64,000 nt of DNA from Schaalia sp. HMT-172 (GTDB lineage Bacteria; Actinomycetota; Actinomycetes; Actinomycetales; Actinomycetaceae). Of this stretch, positions 19,435 to 28,884 are shown in pieces. Where the stretch lies: positions 1,488,001 through 1,552,000 of the forward strand of contig NZ_CP130058.1 in the NCBI RefSeq assembly GCF_030644365.1, given 5' to 3'. The notes beneath the pieces were generated by a model. It did not search any database and was not told the origin of the DNA. It was given only the letters and a program-made list of their open reading frames with translations. The position numbers were made by a program, and so were the translations under genes. Positions within the stretch are counted from its first letter, which is position 1. Each line of letters begins with the position of its first letter.

Positions 19435-22400
19435 CTAGTCCGCCAAGCGCTGGGAGACCACCGTCGTGACGCCGTCGCGCATCGTGACGCCGTACAGCGC
19501 GTCCGCGATCTCCATCGTGCGCTTCTGGTGCGTGATCACGATGAGCTGTGAGGTCTCCTGCAGCTCCTTGAAGATCGCGAGCAGGCGCGTCAGGTTCACG
19601 TCGTCCAGGGCGGCCTCGACCTCGTCCATGACGTAGAACGGGGAGGGTCGCGCCTTGAAGATCGCGACCAGGAACGCGATCGCGGCCAGGGAACGTTCGC
19701 CGCCCGACAGGAGCGAGAGACGCTTGACTTTCTTGCCCGCCGGCCGCGCCTCGATCTCGATGCCGGTGGCAAGCATGTCCTCCGGGTCTGTGAGCACCAG
19801 GTCGCCCGCCCCGCCCGGGAACAGCACGCCGAACACGTGCTCGAACTGCTCGCGCGTCTCAGCGAACGCGGAGGCGAAGGCCTCCTCCACCAGGCGGTCC
19901 ACGTCCGTCACGATGCGCAGCAGGTCCGCCTTCGACTGCTTCAAGTCCTGCACCTGATCCACGAGGAACTTGTGCCGGGATGCCAGCGCCTCATGTTCCT
20001 CGAGCGCCAGGGGGTTGACGCGCCCGAGCTTCTCAAGGTCCTTCTGGGCCTTGGCGAGGGCGCGCTCCTGCTCGGCACGCACGTACGCGCTCGGCTCGGC
20101 TCCCGCGACCTTCTCGACGTCGTCGGGGTCGAGGGGCAGCATCGGCACAGGCGTCTGCGGGCCGAACTCGGCGAGCAGCTGCTCGGGTTCGAGGGAGAGC
20201 TCCTCCAGGGCGCGCCGCTGCAGGTCTTCGACGCGCAGGCGCGTCTGCTCGGCGGCGATCTGCCCCTGGTGGGCCGAGGCCGTGGCCTCCGACAGCTCGG
20301 CGCCCAGCCGATCCAGGGCGCGGCGCGCATCGCTGACCTCCTGGGACACCTGGGAGCGCCGCTCGCTCAAGCGGTCACGCTCGGAGGCGGCCCGGGACAG
20401 GGCGCGTTCGGCGGCTTCCAGCGCTATTCTCGCGGCGGACTCCACGTCCGAGGCCGTGGCCAGTTCCGTCTGCCTCGCTGCCTCGCGCCTCGCGTAGCGG
20501 GCGCGCTCCTCGCGCTGGGCCGCGGCCCCCTGGCGCAGGGAGCGGGCGCGCGCGGCGGCGCGCCGCGATTGTTCTTCGAGGGTGCGCAAGCTAAGGCGAG
20601 CCTCGTTCTCAGCCTCGCGGGCCTCGCGCGCGGCGCGGGAGGCGGCGTCGGCGCGGGCCTGGGCGTCCTCCAGTGATTCGGGCGGGCCAACCGAGTCTGC
20701 TCCTTCCAGGCGAGCCTTGGCCGCCACGTCCTGTTCTTTCGCCCACTCCACCTGTTCGTCGGCGCGGCGGGCCACGTCGTGGGCGCGCTCGGCCTCGGCG
20801 TTGGCGGCCTGCGCGGCCGACTGCGCGCGCGCCAGTTCCTGCGCCTCCTTCGCGCGCTGGGCGTCTTCCTCGCGCAGGGCCTTCAGGGCGTCGTTCGCCT
20901 CGCGAATGCGCCGGTCCAGGTGGGCGTTCGCCTCACTGAGCTGCTCGGACACCTCGGCCATGCGGGCCTGGGCGGCCTCAGTCTGCGTAGACGCCTCCTC
21001 GTAGTCGGCGCGAACGGACAGCACGGAGGACGCCTGGTGGCCTCCCTCGACCGACCACGCGCGCAGCACGTCGCCGCCGGGCGTGACGACGGCGCGCACA
21101 CCGGGCACTCCCAGCACCGACGGCGCCTCGTGCGCTGAGCAGACGACGACCCCATCAAGCAGAGACGTGAGGGGCGCGGCGCCTCCCTCGCAGGCGACGA
21201 CCGATCCCAGCCACGTGGCCCCCTCGGGCAAGTCGCCGACGTCTGCGGGCACCGCACCCTCGCCCGCGCGTTCAGGGGACGAGGCCCGGGTGTCCGCTGG
21301 CTCGTCCGCGTCGCTTTCGGGCGCCGGGGGTGCGACGACGAGCCGCAGCGAGCGCCCGGCTGCGCGGGCGACGTCCAGCTCGTGCAGGCCTCGGGCAAGC
21401 GAATCGACGACGACTGCGTCGGCGAAGGGGGCCAGGGCGCTGGCGACCGCATCCTCGTAGCCGGGGGCCACACGTAGCTGCGGCGCCACCTGCCCGAGGA
21501 CGCCGGGGCGACCCAGCAGCTCGGCGGTGCCGTCCTCGGGGGTCAGCAGCTGGGAGAGCGCGTCGCGTCGTGCCTCCCATCGGGCACGGTCGGCGCGGGC
21601 CTCGCGTTCGACGCCGAGCAGCTCGTCCACGCGCGCGCGAGCGGCGTCACGACGGGCCGATGCCTCGGCGTGTGCGCGGGCGGCTCCGCCGCCAGTTTCC
21701 GGCCCATCAGCAGCTTTATCGAACGCACTGTCAGACTGCGCCTTCCCGGAAGAGGACACCACGGCCTCGTCCGCAGAGACGGACAAACGACCGGTGGCGG
21801 GCACAGCCGCAGCCGCCACCTCGGCACGCTCCTGAGCCGCGCGGTATGCGCCCCACGCGCGCTCTGCCTCGGCGCGGGCGGCCTCCAGGCGTGAGGCTGC
21901 CGTGGTGGCGTCACCCGTGAGACGGGCGACCTTCTCCCGATGGTCGGCGATGACACGGTTGACGCGGGCGAGCTCACGGGAGGCTGATTCGTCGGCGTCT
22001 TCTGCTGCCTCGCGCGCGCGAGTCGCGGACGTCAGGGCAGAGCGCGCCTCCTCGACCTGAGCGGCCAGGGCGGCGTCCTCGGCGCCGGCGACGCGGGCGC
22101 GCTCGTCAAGCACGTCGGGATCCTCGCCGCCCGGGGGCAGCTCGGGAGTGGCACGCAGGGAGACCTTTTGCGTCGCGGCCATCAGCGTGCCGCGCAGGCG
22201 CTCGGTGATCGTGGTCAGCGACTGCCAGTCGGCAGACGCCTGATCGAGCGCCGGCGAGGACGCGCGCTCAGCGCCCTCCAGACGCGCAAGCTCGGCGCGC
22301 GCGGCGGCTATCTGCTCCTCGAGCGACGCGCGGCGCTCGGCCGCCGACTCGTCCGATGCCTCGAGCACCGACAGCTTGGAAAGCGCAGACGCCAGATCGT

Positions 22401-23094
22401 CCGCGAGCAGGCGGGCCTTCGCGTCGCGCACGCGCGCCTGAATGAGGGAGGCGCGCCTGGCAACGCGCGCCTGGCGGGCCAGGGGCCCCAGCTGGCGGTG
22501 AATCTCGTTCGTCAGGTCCAGGACGCGCACAAGGTTCGCGTCCATGTCCGACAGCTTCTTGAGCGCTCGTTCCTTGCGGCGCCGATGCTTGAGGACGCCC
22601 GCGGCCTCTTCGATGAAACCGCGGCGCTCCTCGGGGGTGGAGGACAGGATCGCGTCGAGCTGGCCCTGGCCGACGATCACGTGCATCTGGCGGCCCATAC
22701 CCGTATCCGACAGGAGCTCCTGGACGTCCAGGAGACGCACGGGCGAACCGTTGATGGAGTACTCCGAGCCGCCCCCGCGGAACAGGGTGCGGCTGATCGT
22801 GACCTCCGAGTACTCAATGTCGAGCAGCCCGTCGGTGTTGTCGATCGTCAGGTCCACCTGGGCGCGCCCCAACGCCGCGCGCCCAGATGTCCCCGCGAAG
22901 ATAACGTCCGCCATGTTCGAGCCGCGCAGCGCGCGTGCCCCCTGCTCGCCCATCACCCAGGCGAGAGCGTCGACGACGTTCGATTTACCCGACCCGTTGG
23001 GGCCGACGACGCACGTGATGCCCGGCTCGAGGGCAAGCGTGGTCGCACTGGCGAAGGACTTAAAGCCCCGCAGCGTCAGGTTCTTGAGGTGCAC
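19435..23094 (-). CDS. smc: Chromosome segregation protein SMC
   Basis: This full-length 1219-residue SMC has its Walker A at residues 31-39 (GPNGSGKSN) and a first coiled coil to about residue 480. The hinge lies at about 500-690, with a divergent insert rich in Asp, Glu and Pro near residues 600-640. A second coiled coil follows, then the ABC signature LLSGGERSLAAIA and Walker B YVMDEVEAALDD near residues 1115-1160. It organises and segregates the chromosome with ScpA/B, which are not in this window. The coiled coils are unusually Ala/Arg/Glu-rich, as expected at this GC content. Confidence 0.95.
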   Translation of the reverse strand: MHLKNLTLRGFKSFASATTLALEPGITCVVGPNGSGKSNVVDALAWVMGEQGARALRGSNMADVIFAGTSGRAALGRAQVDLTIDNTDGLLDIEYSEVTISRTLFRGGGSEYSINGSPVRLLDVQELLSDTGMGRQMHVIVGQGQLDAILSSTPEERRGFIEEAAGVLKHRRRKERALKKLSDMDANLVRVLDLTNEIHRQLGPLARQARVARRASLIQARVRDAKARLLADDLASALSKLSVLEASDESAAERRASLEEQIAAARAELARLEGAERASSPALDQASADWQSLTTITERLRGTLMAATQKVSLRATPELPPGGEDPDVLDERARVAGAEDAALAAQVEEARSALTSATRAREAAEDADESASRELARVNRVIADHREKVARLTGDATTAASRLEAARAEAERAWGAYRAAQERAEVAAAAVPATGRLSVSADEAVVSSSGKAQSDSAFDKAADGPETGGGAARAHAEASARRDAARARVDELLGVEREARADRARWEARRDALSQLLTPEDGTAELLGRPGVLGQVAPQLRVAPGYEDAVASALAPFADAVVVDSLARGLHELDVARAAGRSLRLVVAPPAPESDADEPADTRASSPERAGEGAVPADVGDLPEGATWLGSVVACEGGAAPLTSLLDGVVVCSAHEAPSVLGVPGVRAVVTPGGDVLRAWSVEGGHQASSVLSVRADYEEASTQTEAAQARMAEVSEQLSEANAHLDRRIREANDALKALREEDAQRAKEAQELARAQSAAQAANAEAERAHDVARRADEQVEWAKEQDVAAKARLEGADSVGPPESLEDAQARADAASRAAREAREAENEARLSLRTLEEQSRRAAARARSLRQGAAAQREERARYARREAARQTELATASDVESAARIALEAAERALSRAASERDRLSERRSQVSQEVSDARRALDRLGAELSEATASAHQGQIAAEQTRLRVEDLQRRALEELSLEPEQLLAEFGPQTPVPMLPLDPDDVEKVAGAEPSAYVRAEQERALAKAQKDLEKLGRVNPLALEEHEALASRHKFLVDQVQDLKQSKADLLRIVTDVDRLVEEAFASAFAETREQFEHVFGVLFPGGAGDLVLTDPEDMLATGIEIEARPAGKKVKRLSLLSGGERSLAAIAFLVAIFKARPSPFYVMDEVEAALDDVNLTRLLAIFKELQETSQLIVITHQKRTMEIADALYGVTMRDGVTTVVSQRLAD

Positions 23095-23114
23095 CCTTGC
23101 AGGTTACCGGCCCC

Positions 23115-23585
23115 TCAGTAAATCTCCGGGAACCACAGGGAGATTTCGCGCTTTGCGTTATCCACGGAGTCCGAGCCGTGGATCAGGTTCTCCATGTGGG
23201 GGCTGTTCCAGGCGCGGCCCAGGTCGCCGCGGATCGTGCCAGCGGGGGCGGTCGTCGGGTCGGTGGACCCCATGAGGACGCGCATGCCCTCGACGACGCG
23301 CTGGCCCTCGACGATCATGGCGACGACGGGGCCGGAGCTCATGAACTCCAGGAGTCCCTCGAAGAAGGGCTTGTCCTTATGGTCGGCGTAGTGCTCGGCG
23401 AGCAGCTCGCGGGAGGCGACCATGAGCTTCAGGCCCTTGATCGTGTAGCCCTTTGCCTCGATGCGGCGCAGGATCTCGCCGGTCAGGCCGCGCGCGTAGC
23501 CGTCGGGCTTCACGACGATGAGGGTGTGCTCGAGGTCGGGGTCGAGAAGGTGCTGGGGCTCCAGCAGAACACTCTTAGCGCTCAC
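23115..23585 (-). CDS. ndk: Nucleoside diphosphate kinase
   Basis: This 156-residue enzyme transfers phosphate from ATP to nucleoside diphosphates through His136 in ENLIHGSD. VVKPDGYARGL and the ending EISLWFPEIY are standard. The GTG at 23585 has an AAAGGAG site six bases upstream, so it is preferred over an ATG at 23606. The protein has about 18 extra N-terminal residues (MSAKSVLLEPQHLLDPDLEH) compared with the usual short form. It lies 21 bases beyond smc and just downstream of dhaM on the same strand. Confidence 0.93.
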   Translation of the reverse strand: MSAKSVLLEPQHLLDPDLEHTLIVVKPDGYARGLTGEILRRIEAKGYTIKGLKLMVASRELLAEHYADHKDKPFFEGLLEFMSSGPVVAMIVEGQRVVEGMRVLMGSTDPTTAPAGTIRGDLGRAWNSPHMENLIHGSDSVDNAKREISLWFPEIY

Positions 23586-23602
23586 GTTGTCTCCTTTGAT
23601 TG

Positions 23603-24340
23603 TCACAGTGGTGCGTTAGCGCTTTCAAGCATATCCGCCAAGGCAGCAACAGCAGCTGTGGCGTCGGCCCCATTTGCTTCGATATGGACCGTGTCGCCCT
23701 GCGCGACACCCAGAGCCATGAGGTCGAGCACGGACCCGCCGTCCGCCCCGTTGACGCTCACCTCCGCATCGAAGGTGCCGGCCAGTCGCACGAAGGCGGC
23801 CGCCGGGCGCGCGTGCAGGCCCACGGGGTCTGCGACGACGGCGTCCGCGGACGCCCACAGCGACGAGGCCGGGGCCTGTCCCGAGTCCCCGCTGATGAGG
23901 GGCACGGGGTCCTTGGGCGCCTCCGGGGCAGGGATGGCCTCGATGTGCGGGGCCACGGAGGCAGCGACTTCGGCGACCTGGCTGAGGCTGTCGCCGAGTT
24001 GGGCGCGCACGGAGGCTGCGACGGCGCCCTCGACGAGGGCGGTGTCCACGAAGCGCACGCGCTCGGGCTCGTCGCTCATGTCGATGGCGGATTCGACGGT
24101 CATCGTGGCCGATCCGAGGTCGGTGAGTACGACAACGCCGCTGCCCTCCCCCTCGACCGCGCCGAGCGCGGCCTCCAGGGCCGCCTCCACGCGGTCGTAA
24201 GAGGTGCCGATGCGACCGTCGTCGGTTCCGCCGGCGGCTGTGAAGGGCACGTCGGGGGCCATCTGTGCGGCGAGTTCGCACACGCCGACAGCCAGGGAGG
24301 CGGAATGCGAGACGATAACGAAGGCGACGCGCACGCTCAT
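23603..24340 (-). CDS. dhaM: Dihydroxyacetone kinase phosphotransfer subunit DhaM (EIIA-HPr)
   Basis: This 245-residue protein joins an EIIA-Man-type domain (residues 1-125, active His12 in VIVSHSASLA) to an HPr domain (residues 160-245, phospho-His176 in DPVGLHARPA). A Pro/Ala-rich linker of about 30 residues connects them. It receives phosphate from the PTS and rephosphorylates ADP bound to DhaL. The EI-like domain found in E. coli DhaM is absent, so it depends on a separate enzyme I. It overlaps dhaL by four bases. Confidence 0.9.
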   Translation of the reverse strand: MSVRVAFVIVSHSASLAVGVCELAAQMAPDVPFTAAGGTDDGRIGTSYDRVEAALEAALGAVEGEGSGVVVLTDLGSATMTVESAIDMSDEPERVRFVDTALVEGAVAASVRAQLGDSLSQVAEVAASVAPHIEAIPAPEAPKDPVPLISGDSGQAPASSLWASADAVVADPVGLHARPAAAFVRLAGTFDAEVSVNGADGGSVLDLMALGVAQGDTVHIEANGADATAAVAALADMLESANAPL

Positions 24341-24978
24341 GCGGCACCGCCCTCGACTGCGGCGCGCGCGGCGGCACGCAGGATGAGGGAGGTCGAGACC
24401 GCCCCGGGGTCCAGGTGTCCGACGGAGCGTTCGCCCAGGTAGGAGGCGCGTCCCTTCGTGGCGCGCAGGGGCTTCGTTGCGGCCGCCCCGGCCTCGGCTG
24501 CCGTCGCCGCGGCGTCCAGGACGTCAGCCGCGTCGGCGCCCCCTTCCGCGGCCGCGCGGGCGGCCTCGAGGGCCGGCGTCCACGCGTCCACCATGGTTTT
24601 TTCGCCCGCGGTGGCCTTGCCGCGCGCCTGGATGCCCCCCAGGGCTGCCTCGATGAGCGCGACGACGCCGGCGCCGTCCAGGTTGCCGCCGCCCGCCGCC
24701 TTCGATGCGCGCAGGAACGCGGTCCCGTACAGGGGGCCGGCGGCACCGCCGACCGTGGACATCAGGGTCTTAGCGACCAATTTGAGTACCTCGGCGACGG
24801 TGCCCGGCTGGGCTTCGCGCAGGGCAGCAACGGCGGCGGTGAAGCCCCGGTCCATGTTTTCTCCGTGGTCGCCGTCCCCGATGGCCCGGTCCAGGTCCAC
24901 CAGGTAGTCCCGGTTCTGAGCGACCGTGGCCGCCGAGGCCTCGATCCATCGCAGGGCCCACGCTGCGTCAACGCTCAT
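24337..24978 (-). CDS. dhaL: Dihydroxyacetone kinase ADP-binding subunit DhaL
   Basis: This 213-residue protein has the ADP-Mg motif AIGDGDHGENMDRGF near residue 32. A Gly-rich loop (STVGGAAGPLYGTAFLRA), the ERSVGHLDPGA segment and a C-terminal helix follow. DhaL transfers phosphate from its tightly bound ADP/ATP to dihydroxyacetone held by DhaK. It is the middle gene of the dhaK-dhaL-dhaM operon. Confidence 0.92.
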   Translation of the reverse strand: MSVDAAWALRWIEASAATVAQNRDYLVDLDRAIGDGDHGENMDRGFTAAVAALREAQPGTVAEVLKLVAKTLMSTVGGAAGPLYGTAFLRASKAAGGGNLDGAGVVALIEAALGGIQARGKATAGEKTMVDAWTPALEAARAAAEGGADAADVLDAAATAAEAGAAATKPLRATKGRASYLGERSVGHLDPGAVSTSLILRAAARAAVEGGAA

Positions 24979-25003
24979 CGTCTCGCTCCTTCCGCTCGGG
25001 CGT

Positions 25004-25996
25004 TTACTTCCAGGCCACCGTCGCCACGGGCGCGTCGAAGAGCTCGAGGAGCTCGTCGTCGGCGCGCATGAGGGTCACGGACACGCCGGGCATCTCCAGG
25101 CTGGTGACGTAGTTGCCGACCATCTGGCGGGCGATCTCGATACCGTCCTTCTTCAGGAGGGCAGCGAGGGCACGGAAGCAGATGTAGAGCTCGGAGATGG
25201 GGGTGCCGCCCATGCCGTTGACGAGGGCGACGACGCGCTCACCTTCGGTCAGGCCCAGGTCGGCGCGCACGCGCTCGTAGAGCTCCGCGACCAGCGCGTC
25301 GGCGCTCTCCATGGAGCCGCGGCGGTATCCGGGTTCGCCGTGGATGCCGATGCCCAGCTCGATTTCGTCCTCGCCCAGGTCGAAGGAGGGCTTGCCGGCG
25401 TGGGGCACGGTGCAGGGGCCCAGCGCCAGGCCCATGGAGCGGGTCTGGTCGTTGACCTTGGTCGCGATGCGGGTGACCTCCTCGAGAGAGTCGCCGCGCT
25501 CTGCCGCGGCGCCCGCTATCTTTTCCACGAAGATCGTTCCGGCGACGCCGCGGCGTCCCGCCGTGTACAGGGAGTCCTCGACGGCCACGTCGTCGTTGAC
25601 GACGACGGTGGCGACCTGAATGTCCTCCATGTCGGCCAGCTCGGCGGCGGTCTCGAAGTTGAGGACGTCGCCCGTGTAGTTCTTAACGATATGCAGGACG
25701 CCCGCGCCGCGGTCGGCGGCCTTCGTGGCCTCCAGGATCGGGTCGGGGGTGGGCGAGGTGAAGACTGCGCCTGGCACGGCCGCGTCCAGCATTCCCTCAC
25801 CCACGAAACCGGCGTGCAGGGGCTCGTGTCCGGATCCGCCGCCTGAGACCAGGCCGACCTTGCCTTCGGCCTTGGGGGCGTGACGGGTCACGAAGTCCGG
25901 CGAGTAGTGGACATCGACGAGGTCGGGGTGGGCCAGGGCGAAACCTTCCAGGGTTTCGCGCACGACGGCGTGGACGTCATTGACGAGCTTCTTCAT
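25004..25996 (-). CDS. dhaK: Dihydroxyacetone kinase substrate-binding subunit DhaK
   Basis: This 330-residue protein binds dihydroxyacetone covalently through His219 (IGIHGEPG), matching His218 of the E. coli protein. The N-terminal [16 protein letters not shown] is the family hallmark. ATG 25996 has an AGGAGG site five bases upstream; the open frame runs further to 26101 without support. It is the first gene of dhaKLM. Dihydroxyacetone phosphate enters glycolysis, complementing glpABC at 48.8-52.9 kb. Confidence 0.93.
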   Translation of the reverse strand: MKKLVNDVHAVVRETLEGFALAHPDLVDVHYSPDFVTRHAPKAEGKVGLVSGGGSGHEPLHAGFVGEGMLDAAVPGAVFTSPTPDPILEATKAADRGAGVLHIVKNYTGDVLNFETAAELADMEDIQVATVVVNDDVAVEDSLYTAGRRGVAGTIFVEKIAGAAAERGDSLEEVTRIATKVNDQTRSMGLALGPCTVPHAGKPSFDLGEDEIELGIGIHGEPGYRRGSMESADALVAELYERVRADLGLTEGERVVALVNGMGGTPISELYICFRALAALLKKDGIEIARQMVGNYVTSLEMPGVSVTLMRADDELLELFDAPVATVAWK

Positions 25997-26061
25997 GATG
26001 CCTCCTTGCACTGTGCTCATCTGTTCTTGTAGTCGAGATAATCGTGCCACGTTCCACAGAA

Positions 26062-26100
26062 AAACCCAACTGAGGCGGCCGCCACAGGGCGACCGCCTCA
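26062..26100 (-). terminator. Terminator after folC
   Basis: On the minus strand, TGAGGCGGTCGC pairs with GCGGCCGCCTCA (one G-U pair), and GTTGGGTTTTT follows. The stem with a T-run is a textbook intrinsic terminator placed between folC and dhaK. Confidence 0.8.
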
Positions 26101-26113
26101 ATCGATAATCGGC

Positions 26114-27784
26114 TCATCGCGGGCTGTGGCCCGCCAGCTTGAGCATTTCCCCGGCCAGCATGACCGAGCCAAACACCAGGACTCCGCTACGATCCGCGGG
26201 CTCGGCCCCTGCCTCGGCGATCTCTGCTGCACGATCGACCGCGTCGGCCAGCGATTCGCGCACGTCTACCCGGTCGGGCCCGAAGACCTCCTCGGCGATC
26301 TCGGCCAGGCGCGCCAGGTCAGCGGCGCGCTCGCCCGGCATCTGGGTGACGACGAGGTGGTCGACGAAGGGCTCGACCTCGGACAGGACGCCTTCGACGT
26401 CTTTGTCGCCCATCGCCGAATACACGCCCGCGATGCGCGCGAAGGCGAAGGAGGACTCCACGGCCTCGCGCAGGGTGGCCGCGCCCGCGGGATTGTGGGC
26501 GGCGTCCACGATGATCGTGGGCGAATGCCGCACCACCTGCATGCGCCCCGGGCTGGAGGCGTTCATGAGGCCCTGCTCGACGATGCGCCCGTCCAGGCCG
26601 CGTCCGCCCATGAATGCCTCGACGGCGACCAGGGCAGCGGCCGCGTTGTGCGCCTGATACTGCCCGAACAGGGGGACGAAGACGTCCTCGTAGATCGCGG
26701 AGGGCGTGCGGATCGTAACCATCTGGCCGCCGACCCCCATCTGGCGGCCCACGACCTCGAAGTCGCGCCCCTCAACGCGGGCGATGGCGTCCACGGAGCG
26801 CGCCTGCTCGAGGAGGATGTTGAGGACGGCCTCTTCCTGAGCCATGATGACGACGATCTGGCCGGGCTTGATGATGCCGGCCTTTTCGCGCGCGATTTCC
26901 TCGATCGTGGAGCCCAGCCACTTCGTGTGGTCCAGGGCGATTGGCGTGATGACGGAGACGCCCGCATCAATGACGTTCGTGGCGTCCCAGCGCCCGCCCA
27001 TGCCGACCTCGACGACGGCGGCGTCCACAGGGTAATCCGCGAAGGCCGCGTAGGCCATGATCGTGAAGACCTCGAAGAAGGACAGGCGCGGTCCGCCTTC
27101 CTCCTGGCTACGCTCGTCGACCATGGCGATGTACGGGGCGACGTCCTCCCAGGCGCGCACGAATCCCTCGCGCGTGATCGGGAGGCCCTCCAGGGAGATG
27201 CGTTCGCGCACGTCGAGCAGATGCGGGCTCGTGAAGCGGCCCGTCTTCATGCCGAAAGCGGCGAGCAGCGAGTCGATCATGCGCGACGTGGAGGTCTTGC
27301 CGTTGGTGCCCGTGATGTGGATCGACGGGTAGGAACGCTGCGGGTCGCCCAGGATGTCCAGGGCGAGCTTCACACGGTCGAGCGTGGGATCGATGTCGTG
27401 TTCGGGGGCGCGCGCGACGATGGAGCGGTAGATCTCCTGCACACGTTCGTCGAGGGCCATGTCTTCCTCGGCGCGGGCGAGAGCGGCCTCATGGGAAGCG
27501 CGCTCGTCGCGTGCCTCGGCGGCGTCGTCGGCGAAGTCCTCGTCCACCTCGCCCTCGATCTCTGCGAGCACGGAGGGGTCAGGGCCCAGCAACAGGGAGT
27601 TCTCCACGAGGGCGCGCAGGGCGGCCTCGCGTTCGCTCTCCTCGGCCTGCGGGTCGCTCGTCTCCCCCGCCTGGGTGTCCTCGGCCTCGTCGGCCGCTTC
27701 CAGGTACGGGATCAGGTCGGCCGGGATTCCGCCGCGCTGGTCGTCGTGGGCGGGGTCTTGCCCGAAGAACGATTCGCCTGCCAT
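26114..27784 (-). CDS. folC: Folylpolyglutamate synthase / dihydrofolate synthase
   Basis: This 556-residue protein contains a complete FolC core from about residue 110. The P-loop is ITGTNGKTSTSRM, TSPHLLDVRERI follows, then GMGGRWDATN, ITPIALDHTKWLG and a C-terminal ligase domain with VDAAHNPAGA. It adds glutamates to folates. The first about 110 residues are an acidic, Glu/Asp/Ala-rich extension not seen in standard FolC (about 430-450 residues). An internal ATG at residue 109 would give a normal-length protein, so part of the extension may not be translated. Confidence 0.88.
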   Translation of the reverse strand: MAGESFFGQDPAHDDQRGGIPADLIPYLEAADEAEDTQAGETSDPQAEESEREAALRALVENSLLLGPDPSVLAEIEGEVDEDFADDAAEARDERASHEAALARAEEDMALDERVQEIYRSIVARAPEHDIDPTLDRVKLALDILGDPQRSYPSIHITGTNGKTSTSRMIDSLLAAFGMKTGRFTSPHLLDVRERISLEGLPITREGFVRAWEDVAPYIAMVDERSQEEGGPRLSFFEVFTIMAYAAFADYPVDAAVVEVGMGGRWDATNVIDAGVSVITPIALDHTKWLGSTIEEIAREKAGIIKPGQIVVIMAQEEAVLNILLEQARSVDAIARVEGRDFEVVGRQMGVGGQMVTIRTPSAIYEDVFVPLFGQYQAHNAAAALVAVEAFMGGRGLDGRIVEQGLMNASSPGRMQVVRHSPTIIVDAAHNPAGAATLREAVESSFAFARIAGVYSAMGDKDVEGVLSEVEPFVDHLVVTQMPGERAADLARLAEIAEEVFGPDRVDVRESLADAVDRAAEIAEAGAEPADRSGVLVFGSVMLAGEMLKLAGHSPR

Positions 27785-28025
27785 GTGTCCTCCACTTCTC
27801 GCGCTGTCCCGGCCATTTTACCGGCCCGCGCGGCGCGGGCGGCCTGTTGTGCCAGTCACGGCGCGTTCGCGCGTACTGTTCGCGAGCCGTCATCGACGAG
27901 GCCGGGGTACCTCGCTCGGGTCGTGCGCCGACGCTCGGGACCTCCGGGAGGCGGTTACTCCTTGCTTCCACGAGCGGACCGTTAGGATTGTGCCCATCGC
28001 TTCGATCCCTTCATGGAGGTAACAC

Positions 28026-28517
28026 GTGGGTAAGTGGTTTGGTCAGGCAAACGAGATCGAGGAGCTGCGCGCCGAGAACCGCCGACTCAAGGAACAGGTG
28101 GCGACCCTTGAGGCGCGCCTGCGCGCGGCCTACGCCGACGCCGGCATCACGGCCCTGGCCGGGCCCTCGCCTACTCCCGAGGCCGCGGCTCCCACCGCGC
28201 CCCCTTCTACCGCCGCCGCGCCTTCCCCTGCCACGGCCTCGTTCCCGGAGCTGAGCGCCGCCGAACTCGACATGGTGGCCGCGGGTCGCAAGATCGCGGC
28301 GATCCAGTCCTACAAGGGGCGCACCGGCGTCGACCTGAAGACCGCGAAAGCGGCGATCGACGCGGTGCCCAAGGCCCCGTCCGCTGGCCTGGAGCTGACG
28401 AGTGCGGAGCTCGACCTGGTGGCGGCCGGTGAGCTCTTCAGCGCGGTCAAGGCCTACAAGGACCGCACGGGCGTCGACCTGAGGACCGCCAAGGCGACGA
28501 TCGACGCGGTCCGCTGA
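28026..28517 (+). CDS. Protein with coiled coil and two L7/L12 C-terminal-like modules
   Basis: This 163-residue protein starts at GTG 28026 with a GGAGG site six bases upstream. Residues 6-38 form a coiled coil (IEELRAENRRLKEQVATLE). A Pro/Ala/Thr-rich linker follows, then two tandem modules (about residues 76-115 and 124-163). Each runs AAELDMVAAG, then KIAAIQSYKGRTGVDLKTAK, then AIDAV. The modules resemble the helical part of the ribosomal L7/L12 C-terminal domain (IKxYRxxTGLGLKEAK). The function is unknown; a scaffold or translation-factor-binding role is only a guess. Confidence 0.65.
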   Translation: MGKWFGQANEIEELRAENRRLKEQVATLEARLRAAYADAGITALAGPSPTPEAAAPTAPPSTAAAPSPATASFPELSAAELDMVAAGRKIAAIQSYKGRTGVDLKTAKAAIDAVPKAPSAGLELTSAELDLVAAGELFSAVKAYKDRTGVDLRTAKATIDAVR

Positions 28518-28601
28518 GCACCAGTAACCTCATTTCCCGCCTACCACGAGGTTTGCTCCACACCGCAGCTGGTTGGAAAGCTGTTGTTTCCCGGTTGACG
28601 C

Positions 28602-28716
28602 TCACTCATGCGGATAGGTTGCGCGCATGCGGATAGGTTATTCGGATACGGATAGGTTATTAACCTATCCAGATGTTCATAACCTATCCAGGTGTTCATG
28701 ACCAATCCGCGTGAAG
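28602..28716. repeat. Six-copy 19-bp-phased dyad array (GGATAGGTTA / TAACCTATCC)
   Basis: Three direct copies of GGATAGGTTA begin at 28612, 28631 and 28650; the first is followed by G instead of A. Three inverted copies TAACCTATCC begin at 28661, 28680 and 28699; the last is degenerate, TGACCAATCC. Each set is spaced exactly 19 bases, and the two inner copies form a perfect 10-bp hairpin centred on 28660. The flanks are ATGCGG-like on the left and GTTCAT-like on the right. The array lies in the 367-base gap between two plus-strand genes. The role is unknown. Confidence 0.85.
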
Positions 28717-28884
28717 GCATCCACCGGCCACAGCGCGTTATCTTGGACAGCAATGCCGGGTTCATCAACGAGGCCGGGGCGGGGCACGGTCATCGCCTGT
28801 CCTCATGCTCGGCGGGCCAACCTCTCTGATAGGATGCCGCACACAGCGCGGCATCGCGCAATGTGACAACGCTAAGGAATCAAC

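Noticed and set aside
23586-23606. An earlier ATG start for ndk at 23606.
   Set aside because: The AAAGGAG site is placed correctly for the GTG at 23585 and lies inside the coding sequence if 23606 is used.
28602-28716. A CRISPR array.
   Set aside because: Units are 10-mers with 9-base spacers and flip orientation midway; no cas genes are present.
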